A stretch of DNA of 64,000 nt. It comes from Plazaster borealis. Its lineage: Eukaryota > Echinodermata > Asteroidea > Forcipulatida > Labidiasteridae. The notes below the pieces were generated by a model, which worked only from the letters and a program-made list of their open reading frames with translations, did no database searches and was not told where the DNA came from. The stretch is from NCBI GenBank assembly GCA_021014325.1, contig CM037473.1, positions 3,486,501 to 3,550,500 on the forward strand. The letters are read 5' to 3'. A program made the position numbers and the translations under genes. Shown one piece after another: positions 50,701-59,921 of this stretch. Within the stretch, counting starts at the first letter, position 1. Every line of letters begins with the position of its first letter.

Positions 50701-53700
50701 CCCTTTAACCGTTTCAGAAAAAATTAAAACGTAGATTCATAACTTACATTTTTAAATAAAAGACTGCTGTCTCCGCGGCACTTTCGTTAGGGTACTCTTC
50801 TTCCGTTTCTTGAATGAGGGAGTCATCCAGCAGACCTAGAACCTCGTTGCAGGTGTCCTTCAATTCCTTCTCTATCTGGAGGTCAAATTGACAAACAATA
50901 GTTTAAAGTGTTGACATTCTTATTATTATTGGTTTATTAAAGGGTCTGTATACGTTTGGTATGTACTCAAAATATATATTAGCATAAAAACTTACTTGGT
51001 AACGAGCAACGGGGAGCTAATGATAGTATAAAACATTGTGAGAAACGACGCCCTCCTCAGAAGTAACGTAGTTTTTGAGAAAATGGTAATTTCTCACTAA
51101 AATAATCAAAGACTTCAGGCCTGAAGCCTTTTATTCCTATCTGAAAGCACACAAATTTGTACAACAAGGGTGTTTTTTTCTTTCATTATTTTCTTGCAAC
51201 TTTGACAATTACCAAACGTGTTCAGTGCCTTTAAAGGGTCTGTATAAATTTGGTGATGTCTCTGAAAATTAATGGCAATAAAAACTAACATGGTAAGAAG
51301 TACAGAAGCTTTGGATAGTATAATGCATTTTGAGAAATTTTTCACTTTGAAGTACTGCAGTTATGGAAAAAGATATCACTTTTTGTCCCCAAAAATTTGA
51401 ATCTGAGAAGCGTTACTGACAGTTTCTCAGATTATTCTTCCTGCGTGGACATAACCGCTCCAGATTTTCAGCAATATATCTTAAATACCCTGCCTCCTTT
51501 TTTAATGAAATTTTCACAGGTTAGTTTTATGATATATCTACAACTATATAGGATTGAAACAAACAGTGGGTTCCAATTACCAAACGTATACAATCCCTTT
51601 AACCGACACTATCTTGCTAATGGGCTTGCCTGACCCATCCACAGCTGTCTTCCCTATGACGTCAACCTTATAAAATACAGAATGAATCATGTAATTAGCA
51701 CAAAGACCAAGGTCGCTAACGAGCGTCTCTGAAGAAACCACAATGAGATTGTAATGTTATGAGCATGCTCGACCAGGTGCTCGACAAAACAGCTTTCCAT
51801 TTTATGGACAATAAAAATAATTAAATTTGATGCATTATCAGTTTAAGTCCCAGCACTACCTTGAGGGAGTTCAATTTTTGTTTATTAATGCAGTTGGCAG
51901 GCCTGAAATTTTGAGAGGGCAATAATAATAATAATAATAATAATATCAAAGTCTTATATAGCGCACGTATCTATTGTACCAAACACGGTACTCAAGGCGC
52001 TTAGTATATATACTTTAAACAGAAAGATGGGTTATTGAAGTTATGAATTATGAGACCCAATTATGTAGCACCTTATAATGTTTTTTACAAGGTGCTACGG
52101 CGCATTTAGCAGCCACAACCAGGAACACCGGGGCGAACCCCTTCTCTTTTCGATAAGTGCACTGGGTTCTTTTACATGCGTTACACAACACATGGGACCA
52201 ACGGCTTTACGTCCCATCCGAAGGACGAAGCAATGGTTAAGTGTCTTGCTTAAGGACACAAGTGTCACGGCTGGGGATCGAACCCACACTCTGCTGATCA
52301 GAAACACCAGAGTTTGAATTCGGTGCTCTTAACCGCTCGGCCACGACACTTCCATAAAGGGCAAGGCCATTTTCATTTTACAAAGGGCAGTTCTTTTGGA
52401 AAATCTACAGGTCTACGGGAATTTTTGAAAGGGCACCAGTTGGATGTGACGGATTTGGGGGGCAGTTTTAAAGTAATTACTCATACTTCTTTCCGATATT
52501 CTGAAACAACTTTCTTGTCCAAGCTTCCTGCGGAGCCTTCTTCACTCTTCTTTTCAGATGCATTCAGGATTCGCCAAGCTGAACGCAGAGCGCCGACGAC
52601 ATTCTTGAACGCAACAGACAGGAGGTTTCTTTCTTCGGCACTCTGTGACGGCTTGGAGTCCATCTTAAAGACACTTTTCATTGCTGTAGCCATGTCTAAT
52701 TGTAAAAATATAAAAACACTTTGTTGTAAAAAATTTATAAATAATGCAGACCGTCATTCAGAAAGCATATTTGGTCCTTGAAAAAAAGGTAGTCTGACAA
52801 TTTTATCTAGTAAAAGGGCTGACTTACACATACGCATGGTATAGGTTTGTATATAGGCTTTTTTCAGACTGTTTAATAACAATTTTGCTGATTTTTCTGA
52901 GGGCCAAAACAAAAATCAGATATCAGATGAAAGTAGTGAGAATATCTGCCCGATGGTAAAAAATCATTTCATGTGATTCAAATTACGTTTTAGGGAGTGA
53001 GACGAGCCAATGTGCAATTTGTAGGATCTCTCAACACATTCAATTGTACCATAAGCTTGAATTTGCAATTTTGAGTGAATGCTAGTCCTCAGTTTTATTT
53101 TGATGTTGATTATCACCAATAAAAACGAGGTGATGATGGAAAATTGGTTGTCGCTACTTCAAACACAGCATGCATGGGTGAGGGCCTGAAGATAACTACA
53201 TGGTTAAGGATTTATGTAAATGTAGTTTAGTTTAGTTTATTACCTTTACATGCTTTATTGCACAAACATCAAAATACAACATAGTACAAAAGGGAATCCC
53301 CAAACAGGCACGCAGGCCCACTAAAAAGGGAGCCTTGTTCACATGTGTGCATCAGAAAAAACAAAGAAACAAAGAAAACAGCAAAAATGCAAAAACAACT
53401 ATAGAAAACATGGAAGTATATATGCATAGTAAAACAGGTTATAAAATCACAAACACAAAAAAATACATATATGTAAATTTTATAGAAATGTTGGTAAAAC
53501 TTAGTTTCCACAAATGGCAGGGCTCGAATTTTACACTGGACCACTGGCCCGAGGCCAGTGATTTTAGCTTCAGGCCAGTAAACTCATGAACGTACATGTC
53601 CAGCGGTCTTGTGTTTTCAATTTAATAACAATACCTCACTTTGTAATATCTTGAACAAAAACAAATTGTGTCTAAATGTTGACTTTGAGTTTGATAAAAT

Positions 53701-56700
53701 ATCTTTCAGTTCTATTGAGAAATGAAGTATAATTAATACCCATAAACACAGGAGAAAAAATCTTCTCTTACAGGTCTTGGTGCTTGTTCAAATAAACAAA
53801 GTTAAGTGCATGTAAAACTGTGTCAGGGAAATTCTTGATTCTGGTCGTGTAAAAACAGTTTCGGTCCTGTCAACATTTTGAGCTACAAGCCCTGTGGTCT
53901 TGTGGATTTTTCTCCCAAATTCGAGCCCTGCTGGTCGAGATAACAAATATCGCGGTATTAGACCAGGGCTCAATTTTTGGGGAAATCCAAAAGACTGCAG
54001 GGCTTGTATGTAGCTCAAAATATTTACGGACTGGCAGATATTTTCTTACAACACCACATTCAAAATAAGAAAAAAACATTGCTGACACAGTTTACCATAC
54101 ATTTAATTCCTTTTATATGAACAAAACACTAAGACATGTAATAGAAGATTTATCTCATTTGTCTTATGTAGGGTTGTCGTGGCCGAGTGGATAAGAACAC
54201 CGAACTCAAGCTCTGGTGTTTCTGTTCAGCAGAGTGTGGGTTCCAGTCCCGGTCGTGACACTTGTGTCCCTGAGCAAGACACTTAACCATCATTGCTTCT
54301 CTCCACCCAGGGGTAAAATGGGTACCTGTGAGGGCAGAGATGGTTCTTGTGATTGATTTAGCCTAGTAGCGCATATTGCAGCACAGGCTGTATACTCCCC
54401 AGGGAGCTGAGATGGTTTAAGGAGTGAAATAAATGGCCTAGTGACCAGGGGTAATAATGTTGGAATGCGCAGTTGAGTATATTCATATAGCTATTGCACA
54501 ATAAAATGTCCGTTATTATTATTAAAGTACACTTGATTACTCATAATTACTCATGACCCACAGTCAACATTTGAACATAATTTGTTTCTGTTCAGAGATT
54601 ACACAGTGAGGTATTGTTATTCAATTGACAAAAAACACAAGACTGTCGGACTTGTCCGGTCTTGAGTTTACTGCCCGACACTAAAAATCACTGTCCTCGG
54701 GCCTGTTGTCCAGTGTAAAGTTCTAGCAATGTAGACATTTTCTCTTTTGGCAAGGCCAATGGCAATGTTCAACCTTGTCATGACTCATCAGTAACCTGAA
54801 GAACTCTAGTGAAAGAAATCATCTTAAAGTGAAAGTGAAATGTCACATCAGAACTTGCGCTTAAAGGGACACGTTGCCTTGGATCGGGCGAGTTGGTCTA
54901 TGAAATGCATATGGTTAGAATGATGTTTCAAAAGTAGAATATAATGATCCACACAAATGTGCCTCGAAGTTGCGTGGTTTTCCTTTTACATCGTAAACTA
55001 ACACGGCACGCCATTTTGTCGAGTCAAATTTTTGACTCCACAAAGTGGCGGACCGTGTTAGTTCGCAAAGTAAAAGGAAAACCACTCAATTTCGAGGCAT
55101 ACTTATGTGGATCATTGTATTCTACTTTTAAAACATCTTTCTAAAAATATGCATTTTACAACAAACGGTTACAAACGCTTTTCATAGACCAACTCGCCCG
55201 ATCCAAGGCAACGTGTCTCTTTAAACTTTTTGTACACTATCAGGCCTAGAATTTTGTCTTTGATTTTCAATTTTCATTTTTCAAAGGGCACTTCGATTAT
55301 AAAATCTGAAAGTCAATGGGATACCAACACCAGGGGCAATGGAGGCCATGGCTTCTGTGTAATTCCAGGCCTGTACTAGCCCACCAGGCTAATAAACTGC
55401 GTGTTTTACTTGCCGCTTGCCCCCAGGAAGTTTTAGTAGCTTAGATTTGAAACATGTATTAATCGTAAATGTATCTATGTGATGTATTTAATGGTAGCAA
55501 CTAGCAATCACAACCTGTTTTTAATGGTCAAATGACATTCAAACACTCAAAATTAAATTAATACAGGCTTTTAAAAAATGTATTATGCACATCTTAAAAG
55601 GAGGAAATTATTATTATTTTACACATCGGTGTACGGGTAAAACCAAATAACAATATTCTTTATCCCCGATGCAAATTTAACATCTAATATTATTATCATT
55701 ATTATTTATTCGGCCAAAATATGCAACAATCATACAAACACACATGAGAGTGAAAGGATAATTACATATAGATTAGGGATAGCCTAGATAACAGGATGTG
55801 TCAAGTCTAGCCCCATTAATAGTGCGGGGGGCGGTTCGTGGGCTAAAGTCAGGTGTTTGTGGCGCACGCTATTTTCGAGTTGAACGAGCGGATCGTCGGC
55901 CGCGCTGTGCCTGAAAGGTAAACGAGAAACGTCTTGCACCAAGACCATAGCGCATTAGCAAAATCGCGGATGCCGGGCAGTCAAACCGTGTCAGTAACGC
56001 TGCCGATTTTCTTCATAAATTACACCAAAACGAGCAAGCTCTTTTTCGAATTAATGTGCTGTCCACAAATGAGCTACAATAAGTGACAACTGGGGAAAAA
56101 ATCTCGGCATAAAAACGTGAGTTTCTTTTCGAAACAAATGTCACCTCCTGGAGGTACGTGGGCGTAGGGCCAAGGATTGGAGGAAGTCCAGAGAATTGGC
56201 ACTATTAATGGGGCTATGTCAAGTCCAGATGTCAAAAAAAACAGTGGTTGTGTTTTTCAGTAACCATGGTAACTTGTAGTTGTAGTACAACTTCAACTTG
56301 TTACTGAACACAACCTTGCTCTATGCTTGGACATAGGTTGCCGGCAATTGCAAGGATGAAATCTTTTTTATGTCAAACCAAAGTCAAAAGTAATAGGCCA
56401 ATAGTTTTATTACACAGATCATACATCTGTACGTATGTACTTCAACAAAAATAAATAAACTGGACACTTCACATTGACATCACACATGTCATGCATGTCA
56501 CGTGAACATCTTTTATTCTGATCGAGAAACGTGCCAAAGTACTGCAACATAGGTTCACCTTTACCAAATTATCGTGAGTGGGGCTAATTTTATAAGGCAA
56601 GGGAAATCCACCTATCGACCAACCCATCCTACGTTACGTTCTGACACTGTCTGTACGGATTCGTCTGTACATTTAACAATGTAATGTTCCGGTTTTCTCA

Positions 56701-56831
56701 AAAAATATATAAAAAGATAAGAAAGTGAATAAAATATAAATATTATAACGTTCCTTACCCTCGTATCTTTCTGCCTGCTCGGCCAACTTAGCACCCTGAA
56801 TAAGGCCATCTCGAGTGGCATCCGCTTCCAT
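44672..56831 (-). CDS. YWHAE-like: 14-3-3 protein, epsilon type (paralog B), six coding exons, complete
   Basis: Coding exons, in transcription order, are 56831-56759, 52695-52487, 50875-50748, 47182-46990, 45978-45825 and 44700-44672 (786 nt, 261 residues plus stop). All introns are GT-AG and all phases join in frame. The family forms cytosolic all-helical dimers that bind phosphoserine/phosphothreonine motifs in client proteins. Visible landmarks are [10 protein letters not shown] (helix 1), [12 protein letters not shown] (signature 1 with Phe for Tyr), DYIRYITEV carrying the Arg-Tyr phosphate clamp, [14 protein letters not shown], and [17 protein letters not shown] (signature 2). The tail TQLEDVEDQ resembles the acidic epsilon tail. 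Oddities are ALRSAWR (Leu55, Ala58 in zeta numbering) instead of ARRASWR, FYLKM instead of FYYKM, and WTV after signature 2. Groove residues are intact, so it looks functional. The epsilon class is inferred from intron positions and N- and C-terminal sequence. Confidence 0.95.
45540..45790. repeat. Dispersed repeat related to 62830-63190
   Basis: Shared words: GCAAAAATGTTGCATCTC against GCAAAAACGTTGCATAAAA, GTTGTATCTCGC against TTGTATCTCGC, and TTGCACTGACGCGACGAT against TTGCACTGACGAGACGAT. Confidence 0.5.
45825..45978 (-). CDS. YWHAE-like: 14-3-3 paralog B, coding exon 5
   Basis: The acceptor is CTCTTTAG and the donor A|GTAAGT (near consensus). It encodes [19 protein letters not shown], then [19 protein letters not shown] (signature 2) and TVEDSTGM. 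Its length of 154 nt is identical to exon 5 of paralog A. Confidence 0.95.
46154..46325 (-). mobile_element. TA-flanked MITE, family M1, inverted
   Basis: TAGACCACTATCATGCTGCC ... GATAAAGGTCTA, opposite orientation to the other three copies. Confidence 0.75.
46326..46480 (-). mobile_element. tRNA-derived SINE, family 1, fragment
   Basis: The plus strand reads GCATTTGAACCTGCAACCTG and ATGTTGGCGGTCTCCCTGTT, complementary to the B-box and core region of the family. Confidence 0.55.
46648..46932 (+). mobile_element. MITE with AGGGTTCTCCCC ends
   Basis: AGGGTTCTCCCCAGGATTTT ... GCATGGGGAGAACCCC; full-length relative of 211-390 and 22656-22958. In intron 4 of paralog B, 58 bp from exon 4. Confidence 0.75.
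46990..47182 (-). CDS. YWHAE-like: 14-3-3 paralog B, coding exon 4
   Basis: The acceptor is TTTGCAG and the donor CCA|GTAAGA. It encodes 64 residues from [11 protein letters not shown], with the phosphate-binding Arg-Tyr pair, to [20 protein letters not shown], which contains the groove Asn173 equivalent. The variable loop ([13 protein letters not shown]) is Gly/Ala-rich. Confidence 0.95.
47400..47900. other. Unassigned repeat-like block with TGACGTCAT words
   Basis: It includes GATGACGTCATCATGACG, GATGACGTCATTGATC and ATGACGTCATCGG within 350 bp. Intron 3 of paralog B. Similar words occur at 33.7-34.5 kb. Confidence 0.3.
48105..48240. mobile_element. Small MITE, copy of 19281-19402
   Basis: It carries TTATTGCGTCACCAAAAT and AAGTATGAACCGGGC. 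The left end is decayed. Confidence 0.6.
48479..48918. mobile_element. TIR element with GGCC ends and TTA flanks, 440 bp
   Basis: GGCCACATAAAAAAACAAAC ... TTTTGTTTTTTAATGTGGCC. The arms continue with GATCGTCC/GGACGATC. TTA on both sides (48476-48478, 48919-48921). Confidence 0.75.
49957..50360. mobile_element. TTAA-flanked MITE, family T4
   Basis: TTAA|AGGGTTTGGGTACC ... GTACCCAAACCCT|TTAA with near-perfect inverted ends. Its right TTAA is shared with the next element. Confidence 0.8.
50357..50708. mobile_element. TTAA-flanked MITE, family T5
   Basis: TTAA|AGGGTGTGTACAACATTGG ... CCAATGTTGTAAACACCCT|TTAA. Confidence 0.8.
50748..50875 (-). CDS. YWHAE-like: 14-3-3 paralog B, coding exon 3
   Basis: The acceptor is ACCTCCAG and the donor AT|GTAAGT. 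It encodes [18 protein letters not shown], then an acidic loop ([14 protein letters not shown]) and FYLK, and ends two bases into the Met codon. The Asp in LLDD is where zeta has the dimer-interface Glu89. Epsilon also has Asp there, which supports the epsilon assignment. Confidence 0.95.
50937..51234 (-). mobile_element. TTAA-flanked MITE, family T1, shortened
   Basis: TTAA|AGGGTCTGTATACG ... ACGTGTTCAGTGCCT|TTAA. It has one T2-like and one T1-like end. The right TTAA is shared with 51231-51602. Confidence 0.75.
51231..51602 (+). mobile_element. TTAA-flanked MITE, family T2
   Basis: TTAA|AGGGTCTGTATAAATTTGG ... CGTATACAATCCCT|TTAA. Confidence 0.8.
51915..52350 (-). mobile_element. tRNA-derived SINE, family 2, full-length inverted
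   Basis: An (AAT)n tail at 51921-51943 (plus-strand view), then body, then GATCGAACCCACACTCTGCT and CGGCCACGACAC at the head. Confidence 0.75.
52487..52695 (-). CDS. YWHAE-like: 14-3-3 paralog B, coding exon 2
   Basis: The acceptor is ACAATTAG and the donor GTATGA. The exon starts with AC, completing a GAC codon, then MATAMKSV and 69 codons in all, ending YRKE. It carries [14 protein letters not shown], which contains Lys49, then ALRSAWR, where zeta/epsilon proteins have ARRxSWR. A Ser/Glu/Gly-rich insertion, [11 protein letters not shown], makes this exon 15 nt longer than in paralog A. Confidence 0.95.
53222..53545 (-). mobile_element. LINE 3' end with (TAAAC)n tail
   Basis: The minus strand reads CAAGGCTCCCTTTTTAGTGG, GGGATTCCCTTTTGTACTAT, GTTGTATTTTGATG, GCAATAAAGC and a (TAAAC)3 end. 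No intact coding region. Confidence 0.55.
53960..54725 (-). mobile_element. GGGCTTGAA/TTCGAGCC MITE split by a SINE
   Basis: The left part (53960-54170) and right part (54525-54725, with GACTGTCGGACTTGTCCGGT) together equal one inverted copy of 42229-42664. The gap is the SINE at 54176-54523. Confidence 0.6.
54176..54523 (+). mobile_element. tRNA-derived SINE, family 2
   Basis: TGTCGTGGCCGAGTGGATAA head, GTTCCAGTCCCGGTCGTGAC B box, (ATT)n tail at 54513-54523. Confidence 0.8.
54861..55224. mobile_element. TTAA-flanked MITE, family T3
   Basis: TTAA|AGGGACACGTTGCCTTGG ... CCAAGGCAACGTGTCTCT|TTAA. The arms pair over most of the length. Confidence 0.8.
55241..55373. mobile_element. MITE with CAGGCCTGGAA ends
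   Basis: CAGGCCTAGAATTTTG ... AATTCCAGGCCTG. Confidence 0.65.
55808..56216. mobile_element. Young 409-bp MITE with 9-bp target duplication
   Basis: Perfect 18-bp inverted ends TAGCCCCATTAATAGTGC, flanked by identical TGTCAAGTC (55799-55807 and 56217-56225). A 9-bp duplication is typical of Mutator-like elements. No ORF. In intron 1 of paralog B. Confidence 0.85.
56759..56831 (-). CDS. YWHAE-like: 14-3-3 paralog B, coding exon 1
   Basis: The ATG is at 56831-56829. The exon encodes 24 residues ending [10 protein letters not shown] plus one base of the next codon, followed by donor GTAAGG. This is the same phase as exon 1 of the two sister genes. The frame stays open upstream of the ATG, but with no in-frame ATG in the adjacent sequence, so this ATG, aligned with the family start, is chosen. 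Confidence 0.95.
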
Positions 56832-57776
56832 GTCTACTTGTGTGAAATGTGAGATTTTAATACTTCGGAATTTGCGAGTTTCTAAAGTATAATTCGAAGG
56901 ACAATTAGGCGCGGTAGCAAAAATTGAAGCGAGCAAAATGAATGCCACTGAAGCGGATAGGTATGCATTGGTACGGTACCCTGTTTCCAAGCATAACGTT
57001 TGATATTCGATTATTCGCGAACTGAGTCTCCCATTGAGGATGAAGACAACGGTACCAGTCTAGTTTAGTTCCTCTTCACGCATATCGGAGGCGAGGCAAA
57101 CGCGTCATCACACACGCACGCAACGATCGTACCGCAAACCACAATTGTTGCGTGGTTGGAATGCGGATGCAATATACCATGCACAGGTGGTGCGCGCAAC
57201 TATTGTTAAAGGTGCACACCGGTTTACTGTTCTATGTAATTTAGTGACATAGAATCATAGAAAATTATTTTTAGATGGTTTTTATTATTTAAAAAAATAC
57301 AAAAATGTCAAAAATTAACGAGAAATGATCGGAAAAAACCCAAATGGGGGTCAAAAGGTCAGCATATACGCTTTACCAGCCTTTGCAAGTGTCAAATTTA
57401 CGTGATATTGCTGCGCAATGTTGCAAGTTGATTGGGGCTCTTTTTATGTAAATGTTATTACTATGGTGAGGCATGAGGATCCAGTCTCGTATCCATCCAG
57501 CTCAAAGGCATGTATATAAGAACCAGCCTCGCTACTATGGGCAGCGCGCCGTATCGATACCTCTCCTCACCAACCCTTGGTAGGGATGTACTGAAAAACA
57601 ACGCTGATTATTGGCTCCAAAAAGTTACTACTTTGCGTGCAAGCTTGTTCATTACTTTGAGCGCTTGTATGACGCTTAGTACATGCGTGTCAAAATGCAA
57701 GTATTTTGACGCGACTTCATTTCAAATGAATCATGTTTTTACATGCTCACCCTGAACTGCATAGAGTTAGACATAT

Positions 57777-57810
57777 CATAGAGAAAGGACCACGTGGTCC
57801 TTTCTCTATG
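57777..57810. repeat. Perfect 34-bp palindrome between 9-bp direct repeats
   Basis: CATAGAGAAAGGACCAC followed at once by its exact complement. GACATATCA occurs at 57770-57778 and 57811-57819. It lies about 950 bp upstream of the paralog B start codon. Confidence 0.85.
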
Positions 57811-58224
57811 GACATATCACAAGATCAAAGAAGAATGGGAGGGGACAAGTTGCCAACCTCGTTCCCAGGGTGATTGATCTCGCTGCGCCATTTTTCCCAG
57901 CATGCCTTGCTCGCTCATAACCCCTGGAATTAGTTCATTAAAATGAGCCAGAATCTGGCACATTTTAATTATGCCTGTGGCCGATCCACTACGTGCCCGC
58001 TCAAGTATGATAATCCGCAAAAAGAGGCATCAAGTCAAAAAGCAACTTATAATTGTAGCATTTCGCCTTCCCTAACCTAGGACCAATCATGGAGGGCTAT
58101 AGGCACAACAAAAAATAATTTCTTACCACTAGAAGGTTACCAGCCAAAAAACCATTTCACATGTATCATCTGTAACTGGTCTCCTGCTAATTTTTGCTTT
58201 GCAGTTTATAAGCAACTCTTTGCT

Positions 58225-58421
58225 GGGCCCAATTCCATAAAGCTGTTAAGCAGAAAATATACTGCTTGACAAATTTCTTTGCTAAGCAAAAACTGAGTGG
58301 GGCACCAGTCACAACAATGCAAACTTGATTTACTTTTGGCTGGTAACTAATTGTTTCTGCTGAGCAATACTTTACTTCTGCGCTTAGCAAGTTTTTGTGC
58401 AGGCTTTATGAAATCGGGCCC
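58225..58421. mobile_element. GGGCCC-family stem MITE
   Basis: GGGCCCAATTCCATAAAGCT ... GGCTTTATGAAATCGGGCCC, preceded by a partial copy of the same family at 58112-58224. Confidence 0.75.
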
Positions 58422-59096
58422 ATCCCTACACCTTATACCTCACCTCACCCGAAGAGCTACATACAAACAACTTAAGAAACTTTAAATGTACTGGGATTTA
58501 ACTCAATTTTGACTGATGAATTTGCTTGCAGCCATGGTTGCGAATGGCCAGTGAAAGGTTCACCAAATTTTGGTGGTTGTGTTTTTGTGAAAATCTGAAT
58601 CACACACACATCACAGGGGTGCCGTAAGCGCAGAATTCTGTGGTAGCAGTGCCGTGAAATTGGGCCCCCAATGGCCAAATCATCGGGTTGTCGGTAGACT
58701 TGTGGACAAGTCATTAAATGTTTGACACGGTGCATGCTCTGTCACCAATTATACTGCACACACGATATTACCGTCTCCAGACTACTGCCCCATTTAACCG
58801 TAGTCGCGAGAGCAGTAGTTTCGTGCAGAGCAGCAGTCTCAAGAGAGTATGGTTGCAAAATAGCTGTTAACACTATCACCACGACAAGCATTTAACGACT
58901 TGGGTACAATTCCTGGTCATGACTCTTATGTCCTTGAGCAAGGCACTCAACCATAATTGCTTCTCTTAACCCAGGTTTATAAATGTGAACCTTAAGAGGT
59001 CGGACACAGTATTATGTTGGATCATAGAGCAATTGACCCCGTATTTCTAATTTAAGAAGCTTATGCTTCCCAGAAAGTTCGAGGAATGGTCTTAGT

Positions 59097-59357
59097 GGCG
59101 ACTGCTCGATATTCCGACACCCCTATGTTCCGACGGCTACACCCCTATGTTCCGACAACCCTGGTGTATTTTCCTATTCCTAACCCTAACCCTAACACTA
59201 TGTAAATCATGAGGGGGGTTTCGGAATATAGGGGTGTCGGAATATAGAGCAGTCACCGTTCCGACAACCCCATGCTCCGAAAAAACCATTGTGATTTACA
59301 TGCTAGGGTTAGGGTTAGGAAAATACACTAGGGGTGTCGGAACAAAGGTGTGTAACC
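59097..59357. mobile_element. Foldback element with telomere-like repeats in both arms
   Basis: The outer flanks are GTCTTAGT at 59089-59096 and 59358-59365. The arms share TCCGACACCCCTA and carry CCTAACCCTAACCCTAAC (left) and TAGGGTTAGGGTTAGG (right). Confidence 0.75.
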
Positions 59358-59597
59358 GTCTTAGTATGCCCGATAGACGGGGATAATAATTTTGTAAAGC
59401 ACCTTATCTAGCTAAATATAAGATATGTGTGCTACCTAAAACCCAAGTATGTATCTTCTAACAAGAAAACGCAAATAACACCTAACTCAGTATTCAGTAA
59501 CAGGCATGTTTATTGACATTTAAGCTCACATTTGTTTTAAAAAATCGAAAGAGAGAGAGAGATGTTACTGTGCACAAAATTTAAATTATTCCAAATT

Positions 59598-59921
59598 CAT
59601 ACCTGCCAACATTTGAAAACTGGGAAAAAAGGGAAACAGAGGAGTGGCAGGTGGGAGTGAACTGTCCAATGCAGGGTCAAGGGTCAAGCTGCTCATTCAT
59701 GCCCCATGGAAGGGGTCCAGGATGCATGCAAATCTTGGCCTTTACTGCGCTGGGGGAAACAAAATTTGCATCCAGGATTTGGGCCAATTTAGACCTTCAG
59801 ATGGTGTCCGGCCCGGACTGCCGTTCTATGTATATTCCTCTCCTGTGACGTCCCAGGTTTAGGCGTTTTAAATTTGGAAATCTGGACAGTCCTGGGAAAA
59901 ACAGGACAGTTGGCAGGTATG
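59598..59921. mobile_element. MITE with CATACCTGCCAAC ends
   Basis: 13-bp perfect inverted ends CATACCTGCCAAC / GTTGGCAGGTATG, with AACTGGGAAAAAAGGGAAAC and CTGGGAAAAACAGGACAG just inside. Confidence 0.7.

Noticed and set aside
56832..56990. In-frame N-terminal extension of paralog B that looks like a signal peptide (AYLSASVAFILLASIF)
   Set aside because: The frame is open but its apparent first codon is TTG (56990), and no in-frame ATG was found just upstream. 14-3-3 proteins start at the aligned internal ATG, so this is most likely 5' UTR.
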